The notes beneath the pieces were generated by a model. The model was not told the origin of the DNA and ran no database searches. It worked only from the letters and a program-made list of their open reading frames with translations. Made by a program: the position numbers and the translations under genes. From contig DCFQ01000091.1 of the NCBI GenBank assembly GCA_002319915.1, forward strand, positions 23,227 through 87,226: 64,000 nucleotides of DNA, in the 5' to 3' direction. The DNA comes from Bacteroidales bacterium UBA1800. GTDB lineage: Bacteria > Bacteroidota > Bacteroidia > Bacteroidales > VadinHA17. Positions 8,922-17,929 of the stretch are shown here, piece by piece; the first letter of the stretch is position 1, and each line of letters opens with the position of its first letter.

Positions 8922-10865
8922 ATGCCTCAGCCGCGTTTCAATATTGAAAAGTGCCGCCAGATATTGATCAAATACTGGGGATTCGACGTATTCAGACCGC
9001 TGCAGGAAGATATCATAAGTTCCATTGCGGCCGGAAGGGATACTCTTGGGCTGATGCCAACCGGAGGGGGAAAATCGGTTACCTTCCAGGTTCCTGCAAT
9101 CGCTTCTGAGGGAATCTGTCTTGTCATAACACCGCTCATCGCCCTTATGAAAGAGCAGGTCAGCCGGCTTAACCGAATGGAAATAAAGGCGGCTTCCATA
9201 CATTCCGCCATGTCTGCGGAAGAGATAGACAATGCTCTTGAAAACTGCATATACGGCGACTACAAATTCCTTTACGTTTCCCCGGAACGGGTTGCCACCC
9301 CGCTATTCAGGGCAAAGGCCGGAAGGCTTAACCTTTCGCTGGTGGCGGTCGATGAGGCCCATTGCATTTCCCAGTGGGGGTATGATTTCAGGCCGTCATA
9401 TCTGAAGATCGCCTCGTTGAGGGACCTCATACCTGATGACGTTCCGTTCCTGGCCCTGACGGCCACTGCAACAGGCCAGGTAATCGACGATATTATGGAA
9501 AAGCTCGAGTTCAGGGAAAAGAATGTTCTCAGGACCAGCTTTGCCAGGAAGAACATAAATTATTTTGTGAGGCAGGTCGAGGAAAAGGGAACCTACCTGT
9601 TTAAAGCGCTTCAGAGTTACAAAGGGAGCGGGATTGTTTATGTCAGGAGCAGGAAACGGTCAAAGGAGGTTGCAATTTCCCTGTCCGAGAACGGGATAAA
9701 CGCCGACTTTTACCATGCCGGCCTGGATGATGAGATGAGGGACAGGAAACAGGCCTCATGGTCCTCAGGTGAAACCAGGGTGATAGTGGCGACAAATGCC
9801 TTCGGGATGGGTATAGACAAGCCGGATGTCAGGTTCGTCATACACTGGGATATCCCCGACTGCATCGAGAATTATTTCCAGGAAAGCGGCAGGGCAGGGC
9901 GGGACGGCAAACCTGCCTATGCTGTCCTCCTGTATTCTCCCGCTGACAAGAACCGCCTCACAGACTCCCTGAGGCAGAAGTTTCCCCCTGTTGAAAAGAT
10001 CAAGGACACATATGAAGCACTCTGCAATTTCCTGCAGGTGCCATACGGTGCAGGCAAGGACAATGTTTTTGACTTCAGTATACAGGACTTTGTGTCGCGC
10101 TACCGTCTGCCGGTGATTGAGACCTTCAACAGCCTGGCGTTCCTGCAGAGGGAAGGTTATGTCGAATTTACCGAAGAGATCAACAATCCATCGCGTGTCC
10201 GCTTCGTGGTTGGCAGGGATGACCTTTACAAATTCCAGGTTTCCAATGAGTCGTTCGACGGATTTATTAAGCTTGTCCTCCGTTCCTATTCGGGAATGTT
10301 CACGGAGTTCGTCGCAATAAACGAGGAATCGCTCGCCAGGAAAGCTGCCATTTCAAGGGATACGGTCTACCAGTTCCTTGTCAAGCTTTCGGCAATGAAT
10401 ATCATAAGATATATTCCGGGGAGGAAAACGGCGCTGGTGATCTTTCCCGAGGAGCGCCTGGTGCGCAAGGCCCTCATGATCTCCCCCGACAATTACCATC
10501 ATGTCAGGGAAAAATACATGTACAGGCTTGAGAAAATGATTGACTATGCGGAATCGGACAACAGGTGCAGGTCGGTCGTCCTTCTCGACTATTTCGGGGA
10601 GGAATCGGGCAGATGCGGGATCTGCGACGTTTGCCGCGAACGGAACGAGCTGGACCTGAGCAAATATGAGTTTGACCTGATCCTCAATGAAATAAAAGAA
10701 ATTCTTGCCAGGCAGAAATGCGACGCTCTCGAACTCGCCTCGAAAGTCGGGCATGATGACGAAAAAGTCGTCAAGGTAATCCGCTGGCTTCTCGACCATA
10801 ACAAGATCGTTTCCGGCAGCGACCGCCTTCTCTCATGGAAGGAACATGATCTTTTCACCCGGTAG
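8922..10865 (+). CDS. recQ: RecQ-type ATP-dependent DNA helicase
   Basis: A 3'-5' superfamily 2 DNA helicase of recombination and repair. The ATG at 8922 is preferred to the upstream TTG at 8916, which lies in the -7 box. Seen in 647 residues: motif 0 FRPLQEDII (24-32), Walker A LMPTGGGKS (44-52), DEAH box VDEAHCISQWGYDFRP (about 143-158), motif III ALTATAT, motif V TNAFGMGIDKPDVR and motif VI QESGRAGRDG. The RQC region keeps the four zinc-binding cysteines (NRCRS ... RCGICDVC) and a winged-helix end. No clear HRDC domain follows, so this is a RecQ-core plus RQC form. Bacteroidota often carry more than one RecQ paralogue, so the symbol denotes the family. Confidence 0.93.
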   Translation: MPQPRFNIEKCRQILIKYWGFDVFRPLQEDIISSIAAGRDTLGLMPTGGGKSVTFQVPAIASEGICLVITPLIALMKEQVSRLNRMEIKAASIHSAMSAEEIDNALENCIYGDYKFLYVSPERVATPLFRAKAGRLNLSLVAVDEAHCISQWGYDFRPSYLKIASLRDLIPDDVPFLALTATATGQVIDDIMEKLEFREKNVLRTSFARKNINYFVRQVEEKGTYLFKALQSYKGSGIVYVRSRKRSKEVAISLSENGINADFYHAGLDDEMRDRKQASWSSGETRVIVATNAFGMGIDKPDVRFVIHWDIPDCIENYFQESGRAGRDGKPAYAVLLYSPADKNRLTDSLRQKFPPVEKIKDTYEALCNFLQVPYGAGKDNVFDFSIQDFVSRYRLPVIETFNSLAFLQREGYVEFTEEINNPSRVRFVVGRDDLYKFQVSNESFDGFIKLVLRSYSGMFTEFVAINEESLARKAAISRDTVYQFLVKLSAMNIIRYIPGRKTALVIFPEERLVRKALMISPDNYHHVREKYMYRLEKMIDYAESDNRCRSVVLLDYFGEESGRCGICDVCRERNELDLSKYEFDLILNEIKEILARQKCDALELASKVGHDDEKVVKVIRWLLDHNKIVSGSDRLLSWKEHDLFTR

Positions 10866-10968
10866 ACCTGTATCTCTTTGCTGCTGCCTTTCCCCGGCTC
10901 TCAAATCCCGGACTCAGCTCTGGTTGAAAAGTAATCGCCGGAAGACAGGGTCCAAACTAAAAATTGCC

Positions 10969-10976
10969 TAATTTTG
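10969..10976 (+). promoter_or_regulatory. -7 box before the DUF5063 gene
   Basis: TAATTTTG matches TAnnTTTG exactly and lies 21 bp before the ATG at 10998. It argues against the TTG at 10974, which falls inside the box. Confidence 0.55.
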
Positions 10977-10997
10977 CACTCTGCTGAACGTTTAAAC

Positions 10998-11618
10998 ATG
11001 GCAAAAAGAGAGGATCCGGTTTATTCGAGGAATGTGATCGAATTTGTTGCTGCAGCAAACGAGTTCTGCAAGTATGCTGAGCATTCATCAGAGATCAAAG
11101 GAGACGAAATGCTGAAAATTCTTCAGCGGATTCTCCCGTTCCTTTACCTGAAGGCATCGCTGCTTCCCCGGCTGGAACCATATTTCGATGCCGGCAATGA
11201 AAAATTTGTAACGGAAGACGACTGGTTCAGGATACATGACAGCTTCAGAAAGCAGTTCGGTACCGCCAACGATTACCTGGAGGTCTTTGATGAGAAGATG
11301 AAGGACTCCGATGTTCCCGTTGTGGCAAGCCTTGCCGAGGACATTGCAGATATCTACCAGGATCTCAAGGATTTCCTTTTGCTGTACCAGACCGGGACAC
11401 CCGAGGTTATGAATGATGCCGTATGGGAATCGAGGCTTAACTTCGAGAATTTCTGGGGTCAGAAGCTGACAAACGCATTAAGGGCAATTCATAAATTCTT
11501 ATACTCCGGCGAAGAGATCGGTAAGGTTGATGAGGATTCCTGGAAGCTGGAAGAAAAGGACAGATCCGACTGGTTCATTGCCAGAAGACAAAAGGAGATC
11601 AGGGAAGATGGGGAATAA
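10998..11618 (+). CDS. DUF5063-type cytosolic protein
   Basis: A 206-residue soluble, helical, acidic protein without signal peptide or membrane segment. It resembles the Bacteroidota family annotated DUF5063, whose function is unknown. Start ATG 10998 is chosen because the -7 box ends 21 bp upstream. Its stop overlaps the start of the exonuclease gene by 11 bp (ATGGGGAATAA), indicating translational coupling. Downstream come a methyltransferase and tex, so the context is nucleic-acid metabolism. I cannot say more about its role. Confidence 0.75.
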   Translation: MAKREDPVYSRNVIEFVAAANEFCKYAEHSSEIKGDEMLKILQRILPFLYLKASLLPRLEPYFDAGNEKFVTEDDWFRIHDSFRKQFGTANDYLEVFDEKMKDSDVPVVASLAEDIADIYQDLKDFLLLYQTGTPEVMNDAVWESRLNFENFWGQKLTNALRAIHKFLYSGEEIGKVDEDSWKLEEKDRSDWFIARRQKEIREDGE

Positions 11619-12228
11619 CAAATACGTGGAATCAGTTTCGGAGGAGGAGCTTGAGAATTACGAACTCTCGTGGTTTAAGGGTGAGATAGTTGTGATCGAG
11701 GACCGTGATACATTCAGTGCTGTTTTCCCACGGCTTTTGGGTCAGGATGTCCTCGGTTTTGATACCGAGACCAGGCCGTCCTTCAGGAAAGGGAGGAGCA
11801 ACAAGGTATCGTTGATTCAGCTGGCGACCGCCGACCTTGCCTGCCTGTTCAGAATAAATAAGATCGGCATTCCTGACGATCTTGCACGGTTGTTGTCCGA
11901 TCCGGGGGTTATCAAGGCAGGGGTTGCGATACACGATGATATCAGGTTCCTTAAGAAGGTAAAGAAATTCGAGCCTGAAGGATTTATCGATCTGCAGAAG
12001 CTTGTGAGGGAATACGGCATTCAAAGCTCAGGGCTTAAAAAGATTTCTGCAATTGTCCTTGGCTTCAGGATCTCAAAACGTCAGCAGGTGACCGATTGGG
12101 AAGCAAGCAAGCTGACCGAGGCCCAGGAGGTCTATGCCGCAACCGATGCCTGGGTCTGTCACCAGGTTTATACCAGACTGATCCATGATGGAGCAGATGC
12201 CGCCCGGAATCCTGATTCCAGAATATAA
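11608..12228 (+). CDS. DEDDy-type 3'-5' exonuclease
   Basis: Resembles the RNase D/WRN-exonuclease branch of the DnaQ superfamily. The 206-residue protein is one exonuclease domain. The metal-binding residues are visible: FDTET (Asp52, Glu54), IHDD (Asp110/111) and Y-x3-D (Tyr176, Asp180), which marks the DEDDy subclass. There is no HRDC or helicase domain, so it is not full RNase D. The start is the ATG at 11608; the upstream frame to 11527 lies wholly inside the DUF5063 gene. The coupling to that gene suggests the two proteins act together. Whether the substrate is RNA or DNA cannot be read from sequence. Confidence 0.87.
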   Translation: MGNNKYVESVSEEELENYELSWFKGEIVVIEDRDTFSAVFPRLLGQDVLGFDTETRPSFRKGRSNKVSLIQLATADLACLFRINKIGIPDDLARLLSDPGVIKAGVAIHDDIRFLKKVKKFEPEGFIDLQKLVREYGIQSSGLKKISAIVLGFRISKRQQVTDWEASKLTEAQEVYAATDAWVCHQVYTRLIHDGADAARNPDSRI

Positions 12229-12237
12229 ACTTAGAAC

Positions 12238-13419
12238 ATGCAATTGCCAAAAATTATCCTGAAATCAGGTAAAGATCAGTCAATCAGGCGATTTCATCCC
12301 TGGATCTTTTCAGGTGCGATAAAAAAGATAATCGGTGATCCTGTCGAGGGCGATACGGTGCAGGTATTCGACAATGATGAAGAGCTACTTGCAGTCGGGC
12401 ACTACCAGCCGGGCTCAATCGCAGTCCGCATTCTGTCGTTTGACGATTCGGTGCCCGATGAGGCTTTCTTCACTGAAAAGATAAGGAACGCAGTAAATTA
12501 CAGGAGATCGATCGGCCTGATCGACAATCCTGCTGTAACAGTCTTCAGGCTTATCCATGCCGAAGGCGACAACCTGCCGGGACTCATTGCAGACTTTTAT
12601 AACGGGGTTGTGGTCATCCAGTCCCACTCAGTAGGCATGTACCGCAACCGTGAATTGATTGCAGGCGTCATCAGGAAGGTCCTCGGCAACAGGGTCTCGG
12701 CCATCTATGATAAAAGTAGCTCTACACTTCCGCATATGGCAGGTATTGCCGCGGCAGACGAATTCCTTATCGGGGATTCCGGTCCCGCAACTGTAACGGA
12801 ATATGGATTAAAATTTCTTATCGACTGGGAATCCGGGCAGAAGACGGGATTCTTCATAGATCAGAGGGAGAACAGAAGACTCCTGTCGGAATATACAAAA
12901 GGGAAAAGTGTCCTGAACATGTTCGGCTATACTGGTGGTTTTTCTGTCTATGCCATGAAGGATGCCGGACTTGTCCATACAGTCGACAGTTCGGCATCTG
13001 CTGTTGCCATGGCTGATGAGAACGTACGTCTCAATTACGGCGACGATCCGAGGCACCGGTCATTCCAGGAAGATGCTTTTAAGTTCCTGGGCAACATTGA
13101 CGGCAAATATGACCTCATCATACTCGATCCCCCTGCCTTTGCAAAGCACAACAGCGCGCTAGCCAATGCATTGCAAGGTTATAAGCGTTTGAATATGAAG
13201 GCTATAGAGCAGATCAACCCGGGCGGAATAATATTTACATTCTCATGTTCCCAGGTTGTCAGCAAGGAAGACTTCAGAAAGTCGGTCTTCGTGGCATCGG
13301 CAAATACGGGACGCAAGGTCAGGATTTTGCACCAGATGACCCAGCCGCCGGACCACCCGGTAAGCATTTATCACCCCGAGGGTGAGTATCTTAAGGGGCT
13401 TGTGTTACAGGTAGAATAA
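12238..13419 (+). CDS. rlmI: RlmI-type 23S rRNA cytosine methyltransferase
   Basis: A SAM-dependent methyltransferase of the RlmI/YccW class, which makes m5C1962 in E. coli 23S rRNA. Order in 393 residues: N-terminal PUA domain (about 2-80, HPWIFSGAI), EEHD-like middle region, GQKTGFFIDQRENR (about 200-213), SAM motif VLNMFGYTGGFSVYA (about 225-239), catalytic LDPPAFAK (about 300) and FSCSQ with the second motif cysteine. It starts 9 bp after the exonuclease stop and ends 11 bp before tex, so it sits within the same plus-strand operon. Confidence 0.88.
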   Translation: MQLPKIILKSGKDQSIRRFHPWIFSGAIKKIIGDPVEGDTVQVFDNDEELLAVGHYQPGSIAVRILSFDDSVPDEAFFTEKIRNAVNYRRSIGLIDNPAVTVFRLIHAEGDNLPGLIADFYNGVVVIQSHSVGMYRNRELIAGVIRKVLGNRVSAIYDKSSSTLPHMAGIAAADEFLIGDSGPATVTEYGLKFLIDWESGQKTGFFIDQRENRRLLSEYTKGKSVLNMFGYTGGFSVYAMKDAGLVHTVDSSASAVAMADENVRLNYGDDPRHRSFQEDAFKFLGNIDGKYDLIILDPPAFAKHNSALANALQGYKRLNMKAIEQINPGGIIFTFSCSQVVSKEDFRKSVFVASANTGRKVRILHQMTQPPDHPVSIYHPEGEYLKGLVLQVE

Positions 13420-13430
13420 AATCGGCAGAT

Positions 13431-15572
13431 ATGGATCCAAAGAAGAATATATCCCTGATAGCAGGGAAAATGGGCCTGCATGAATGGCAGGTCGAAAATG
13501 TGCTCAGGCTCCTCGATGACGGGGCGACGATCCCGTTTATCAGCAGGTACAGGAAGGAGATGACTGGAAGCCTCGACGAGGTGAAGCTGCTCCATATCAA
13601 GGACGAGTATAAAAGGCTTAAGGAACTGGATGCCCGCCGCGAAAGCGTAATTAAATCGATCGAGGAGCAGGACAAGATGACTCCGGAGCTGAGGCAGAAG
13701 CTTGAAGCTGCTTTGACAATGGCGGAAGTGGAGGATATTTACCTCCCTTACCGTCCGAAGCGAAGGACCAGAGCTACCATTGCCAGGGAGAAAGGGCTTG
13801 AACCCCTTGCTGCGATCATAATGCAACAAAATGATCCGGATCCGTATCACCGGGCTGAAGAGTTCATTAACGACCAGGTGGCGACGGCTGAAGAAGCGGT
13901 CAGCGGTGCCCGGGATATCATTGCGGAATGGATCAATGAGGATGAGAAGGCCAGAAAGCGCCTGCGGATCCTCTACGACAGGGAAGCCGTCATCACTTCG
14001 AAAGTCATCAGGGGGAAGGAACAGGAGGGAATCAAGTTCAGTGACTATTTTGACTGGTCGGAGCCACTGAAGAAATGCCCGTCGCACAGGCTGCTGGCGA
14101 TGAGGAGGGGAGAAGATGAAGGATTCCTCAGGCTTTCGGTCGGTCCCGATGATGAGCATGCCGTTGAAATTCTCGAAGGGCTGTTCATAAAAGGCAGGAA
14201 CGGATCCTCCGATGTTGTCGGCGAAGCTTTGAAAGACAGCTGGAAAAGGCTCCTTTCCCCATCGATTGAGACCGAGTACAGGAATCTCTCAAAGGAGAAG
14301 GCTGACAATGAGGCAATTAGTGTTTTTGCGGATAACCTTCGGCAGTTGCTGCTGTCCCCGCCTCTCGGGGAGAAGAACGTTCTGGCCATAGATCCGGGTT
14401 ACAGGACGGGCTGCAAGCTTGTCTGCCTCGACCGTCAGGGGACACTTCTTCATAATGAAACAATATACCCGCACCCTCCCCAGAATGAGACCGCGGTGTC
14501 ACTGAAAAAAATTCTTTCCCTGGTCAATGCCTACAAGATCGAGGCGGTTGCGATCGGTAACGGGACAGCCAGCCGCGAAACGGAGGATTTTATCAAGTGG
14601 ATCAAGTTTGACAGGGAGATCCAGGTGTTTGTTGTAAGTGAAGCCGGGGCATCAGTCTACTCTGCCTCAAAGGTTGCACGTGACGAGTTCCCTGATTATG
14701 ACGTTACGGTCAGGGGAGCAGTTTCCATAGGGAGAAGGCTCATGGATCCACTGGCCGAGCTGGTCAAGATCGATCCCAAATCGATTGGCGTTGGACAGTA
14801 TCAGCACGATGTCGAACAGCAAAAGCTCCAGGGTAGCCTCGATGAAGTGGTAATGAGCTGCGTGAATGCGGTGGGTGTCGAAATAAACACCGCAAGCATG
14901 CATCTCCTGACTTATGTTTCGGGCCTCGGGCCGCAGCTTGCCCAGAATATTGTCGATTACAGGACCGGGAACGGCCCGTTCGGGTCAAGGAATGAGTTCA
15001 TGAAGGTTAAGAGGATGGGGGCAAAGGCATTCGAACAGAGCGCCGGTTTCCTCAGGATAAGAAACGCGGAGAATCCTCTCGATTCAAGTGCGGTCCACCC
15101 CGAAAGCTATCACGTTGTAAGCAAAATGGCAAGGGATCTGAATTGCAGCATCACCGACCTGATGGCTGACGAGAAAAGGAGGAAAGAGATAGACCTGAAG
15201 AAATACATTACCCCGGAAACGGGACTTCCGACATTGAAGGATATCCTGGATGAGCTGGCAAAACCCGGCAGGGATCCCAGGTCAAAGATTGTGGAGTTCA
15301 GTTTTGCCGATATCCACTCTATGGAAGACCTCGTCCCTGGGATGGTGATTCCTGGAATTGTATCAAATGTTACAAAATTCGGCGCATTTGTAGATATCGG
15401 GATAAAGCAGGACGGCCTTGTTCATGTTTCAAACATGAGCAATACCTATGTCTCCGATCCCTCAAAGATCGTAAAGCTGCACCAGCACATAATGGTAAAG
15501 GTACTGGCTGTGGATATTGAGCGCAGACGCATTCAGCTGTCGATGAAAGGCATCAGGGAAGAAAAATCCTGA
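13431..15572 (+). CDS. tex: Tex family transcription accessory / RNA-binding protein
   Basis: A cytosolic nucleic-acid binding protein of the Tex/YhgF family, implicated in transcription and RNA metabolism. The 713 residues show the full architecture: helical N-terminal Tex domain (IPFISRYRKEMTG), a YqgF-type RNase H-like domain (VLAIDPGYRTGCKLVCLD, about 323-340), helix-hairpin-helix repeats (VSGLGPQLAQNIVDYR, GAKAFEQSAGFLRI) and a C-terminal S1 domain (PGMVIPGIVSNVTKFGAFVDIG, about 635-705). The length is typical. It closes the plus-strand group recQ-DUF5063-exonuclease-rlmI-tex. Confidence 0.95.
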   Translation: MDPKKNISLIAGKMGLHEWQVENVLRLLDDGATIPFISRYRKEMTGSLDEVKLLHIKDEYKRLKELDARRESVIKSIEEQDKMTPELRQKLEAALTMAEVEDIYLPYRPKRRTRATIAREKGLEPLAAIIMQQNDPDPYHRAEEFINDQVATAEEAVSGARDIIAEWINEDEKARKRLRILYDREAVITSKVIRGKEQEGIKFSDYFDWSEPLKKCPSHRLLAMRRGEDEGFLRLSVGPDDEHAVEILEGLFIKGRNGSSDVVGEALKDSWKRLLSPSIETEYRNLSKEKADNEAISVFADNLRQLLLSPPLGEKNVLAIDPGYRTGCKLVCLDRQGTLLHNETIYPHPPQNETAVSLKKILSLVNAYKIEAVAIGNGTASRETEDFIKWIKFDREIQVFVVSEAGASVYSASKVARDEFPDYDVTVRGAVSIGRRLMDPLAELVKIDPKSIGVGQYQHDVEQQKLQGSLDEVVMSCVNAVGVEINTASMHLLTYVSGLGPQLAQNIVDYRTGNGPFGSRNEFMKVKRMGAKAFEQSAGFLRIRNAENPLDSSAVHPESYHVVSKMARDLNCSITDLMADEKRRKEIDLKKYITPETGLPTLKDILDELAKPGRDPRSKIVEFSFADIHSMEDLVPGMVIPGIVSNVTKFGAFVDIGIKQDGLVHVSNMSNTYVSDPSKIVKLHQHIMVKVLAVDIERRRIQLSMKGIREEKS

Positions 15573-15578
15573 TGTCGT

Positions 15579-15854
15579 TCATTGACCCGCATTAGCCTGC
15601 ATTAACCTGTAAATATGCCCTATCCTGTGGATGCGTTCATATCTCAGCAGCTTCTTTTCACCTTCAATCCCTTTTACACCCTGTCCGGAAATCCGGGCAT
15701 CCCTTTCAATATACTTTTTTTCGCCGGCCCGATTTCTTTTATCACTTAAGGAACCGGAATGCCTGTTCTCACTTATAGCGGTGAATGGCTTGGTCATCGG
15801 CATTACACCGGTGAATGTGAAAATGAATGCTGCCATCAAAAGAATCCTTTTCAT
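15579..15854 (-). CDS. small putative secreted protein, unknown
   Basis: The likely start is the ATG at 15854, preceded by GGAAAG about 17 bases upstream, giving 91 residues with a signal-peptide-like start (MKRILLMAAFIFTFTGV) and a basic, Arg/Lys-rich body. I do not recognise a family. It is convergent with tex, 6 bp apart, and downstream of the terminator that ends the M28 peptidase gene. It could be a real small exported protein or a chance frame; the signal-like N-terminus is the only support. Confidence 0.4.
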   Translation of the reverse strand: MKRILLMAAFIFTFTGVMPMTKPFTAISENRHSGSLSDKRNRAGEKKYIERDARISGQGVKGIEGEKKLLRYERIHRIGHIYRLMQANAGQ

Positions 15855-15965
15855 TTGTTCAATGTTTTGCTCTTTCCATTGACAACGGAAAGCATCAAAA
15901 GTTTGATCAAACCGGGATAAAATTGCCCCTCGCCAGGGAAGCATTTTTCAGACAGGGCGGAATAT

Positions 15966-16003
15966 AAAAAAGCTGTCTCAAAGCAGGGCTTTCGAGACAG
16001 CCT
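15966..16003 (-). terminator. intrinsic terminator after the M28 peptidase gene
   Basis: On the minus strand GCTGTCTC (16001-15994) pairs perfectly with GAGACAGC (15979-15972) and is followed by TTTTTTA. It lies 72 bp after the stop of the peptidase gene. Confidence 0.8.
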
Positions 16004-16073
16004 TATTGTCTTTATCTCATAAAGGGTCTCTCTTTCAGGAATCAGGCTCCGGAAAGCTGACCCGGATCGATTC

Positions 16074-17654
16074 CTAATTCATCGGGAAAGGCATCCTCTG
16101 GTTCTGGGGAACATTGGTGGCCGGTTTCATGGCTGGTTTGCCCGGCAGTTTTGCATCCCTCATGGCAGCGTTATATGCAAATGAAGCAGTAATCACTGCG
16201 TTCTGTCGCAGATCGTCCATTGAAAGCCTGTCGTAGGTGTCCATAACAGTGTGATAACCGCGGTCGTACTCAAGTTCATCCTGAATGAACTGGAAGCCGG
16301 GTAATCCTACTCCGTCAAACGACAGGTGGTCGGTCCCGCCGGTGTTCCTTGATGTGATTGTCGTCGCTCCCATATCGGCAAATGGTTTGAGCCACTCTTC
16401 GAAGACCGGTCTCAGCATATCATTGTCCTGCAGGTATATGCCCCTGTATTTACCGCTTCCGTTATCCATATTGAAGTAACCAGCAAACTTGTCATAATCG
16501 GGCTTATGTTCTTTAGTCTTTGGGTCGACAAGGTATTTTTCGACATAACCCCTGGATCCGTTGAGGCCCTGCTCTTCACCTCCCCATAATGCTACTCTTA
16601 TTGTTCTTCGCGGAGCAACATCAAGGTTTTTAAGGATCCTGAGGGCTTCCATCATCACAATGCATCCCGATGCGTTGTCGGCTGCACCGGTTCCTCCGTT
16701 CCATGAATCGATGTGGGCACCGAGAAGGACAACTTCATTCTTCAGGTTCTTGTCGGTACCAGGAATCTCTCCGATAACATTATAGACCTTGGGACTGTCA
16801 AAGAACCGGTTCTTGATTTCAAGTTCCATTTCCACCGGAACCTCATGACGGATCATCCTTTCCATCCGTCCGTAATCTTCCACCGGGAGATTTAATTCTG
16901 CAACCGGTTCAGGATTGCCAGCTGTATAATTTCCTCCGTTCGATCTTGGGACATTGAATGTGCCGGAATTATTAATTATAGCGGCAACTCCTTCAGATTT
17001 GATGAACTCCGAGATCTTCAGGCGGAGAGCTCTCTGAGCCATGAATGTTGCAATGTCACCGGTCATCCTTCTCCTTCCGGAGGGCCCGTTCTGGGCTGTT
17101 ACCAGGTCTTTGAGCTGTTCGTCGGTGTACCTGCTGGCCAGCGGTTCGAAACTTAGCTGGTAGGTCGTTGTTGAGGGCATCAAAACTATTTTCCCGGCAA
17201 GTTTGCCTTTATATTTCTCAAGGTCCTGCTCGGTCTTGACATCGAGGAGTACTACCCCGGCCTTTATGAGTCCGTTGGTACTGCCTGTCCATGCAACCGG
17301 GTTACAGGCGAAATCTACATAGTAAGGGGATGTCATGGCAGCATAAGTCTTAAGGTTGTCCCAGCCGCCACGGCTGAAATCCCTCGCCTCCTCGATCCTT
17401 ACATTCTGAAAGCCAAGTTCTTCCATCTTCTTTTTCGCCCACTCATTAGCCCTGTTTATTCCGCTCGAACCGGTAAGTCTCGGGCCGACAAAATCCGTAA
17501 GTCCATAAGCCAGTTCCTCCATAGCGGAATTCTTGAAGCCTTCCTGCTTGATCCTGTAGATCATATTCAGGTCAACTTTTTCACCCTGCGCAAAAATCAT
17601 CATGGGCAGGAAAACTATCAGACTCAGGCTGATAACACTAATCTTAATTTTCAT
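16074..17654 (-). CDS. secreted M28-family metallopeptidase with PA insert
   Basis: An exported zinc aminopeptidase or carboxypeptidase of the M28 family. In 526 residues: signal peptide (1-22, cut near FAQ), a PA-like insert (about 125-260) and the catalytic domain with the co-catalytic zinc ligands His314 (GAHIDSW), Asp326 (GAADNASG), Glu360/361 (WGGEEQG), Asp397 (NMDNGSG) and His443 (GGTDHLSFD). All are present, so it should be active. It has its own perfect -7 box and its own terminator, so it is monocistronic. It diverges from mutS2, with a type-B repeat between them. Confidence 0.92.
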   Translation of the reverse strand: MKIKISVISLSLIVFLPMMIFAQGEKVDLNMIYRIKQEGFKNSAMEELAYGLTDFVGPRLTGSSGINRANEWAKKKMEELGFQNVRIEEARDFSRGGWDNLKTYAAMTSPYYVDFACNPVAWTGSTNGLIKAGVVLLDVKTEQDLEKYKGKLAGKIVLMPSTTTYQLSFEPLASRYTDEQLKDLVTAQNGPSGRRRMTGDIATFMAQRALRLKISEFIKSEGVAAIINNSGTFNVPRSNGGNYTAGNPEPVAELNLPVEDYGRMERMIRHEVPVEMELEIKNRFFDSPKVYNVIGEIPGTDKNLKNEVVLLGAHIDSWNGGTGAADNASGCIVMMEALRILKNLDVAPRRTIRVALWGGEEQGLNGSRGYVEKYLVDPKTKEHKPDYDKFAGYFNMDNGSGKYRGIYLQDNDMLRPVFEEWLKPFADMGATTITSRNTGGTDHLSFDGVGLPGFQFIQDELEYDRGYHTVMDTYDRLSMDDLRQNAVITASFAYNAAMRDAKLPGKPAMKPATNVPQNQRMPFPMN

Positions 17655-17683
17655 CTGGAAATGTTTAGGTTTTTACGAAAGAT

Positions 17684-17691
17684 CAAATGTA
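17684..17691 (-). promoter_or_regulatory. -7 box of the M28 peptidase gene
   Basis: On the minus strand this is TACATTTG, an exact TAnnTTTG match, 29 bp upstream of the ATG at 17654. Confidence 0.6.
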
Positions 17692-17792
17692 TAAAAAAAT
17701 CAAGCTTAGGTCCTGCAAAGCAATATGATTAACATTAATTAACCATGTGTTCCTCGCTTTCCTTAATGTCTTTAAGAATAACGGATAACTTA

Positions 17793-17883
17793 CACACAGA
17801 GCACACGGAGAAGTCACGGAGTTCCACAGAGTTAATAGCCTCATAATCTGTAATCCTCTGCGTCTATTCTGTGATCCTCTGTG
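17793..17883. repeat. type-B intergenic element, copy 1 (CACAGAG/CACGGAG)
   Basis: An imperfect palindrome between two divergent genes. The left half repeats CACAGAG and CACGGAG (four times between 17795 and 17832). The right half carries CTCTGCG and CTCTGTG, ending at 17883. The outer 7 bp (17795-17801 and 17877-17883) are perfect inverted copies. Related copies lie at 38144-38208 and 45061-45100. Confidence 0.65.
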
Positions 17884-17929
17884 ATATAAAAATGACTAAC
17901 TTTACCCCTCAATTGAAAAGAGACTAAAA

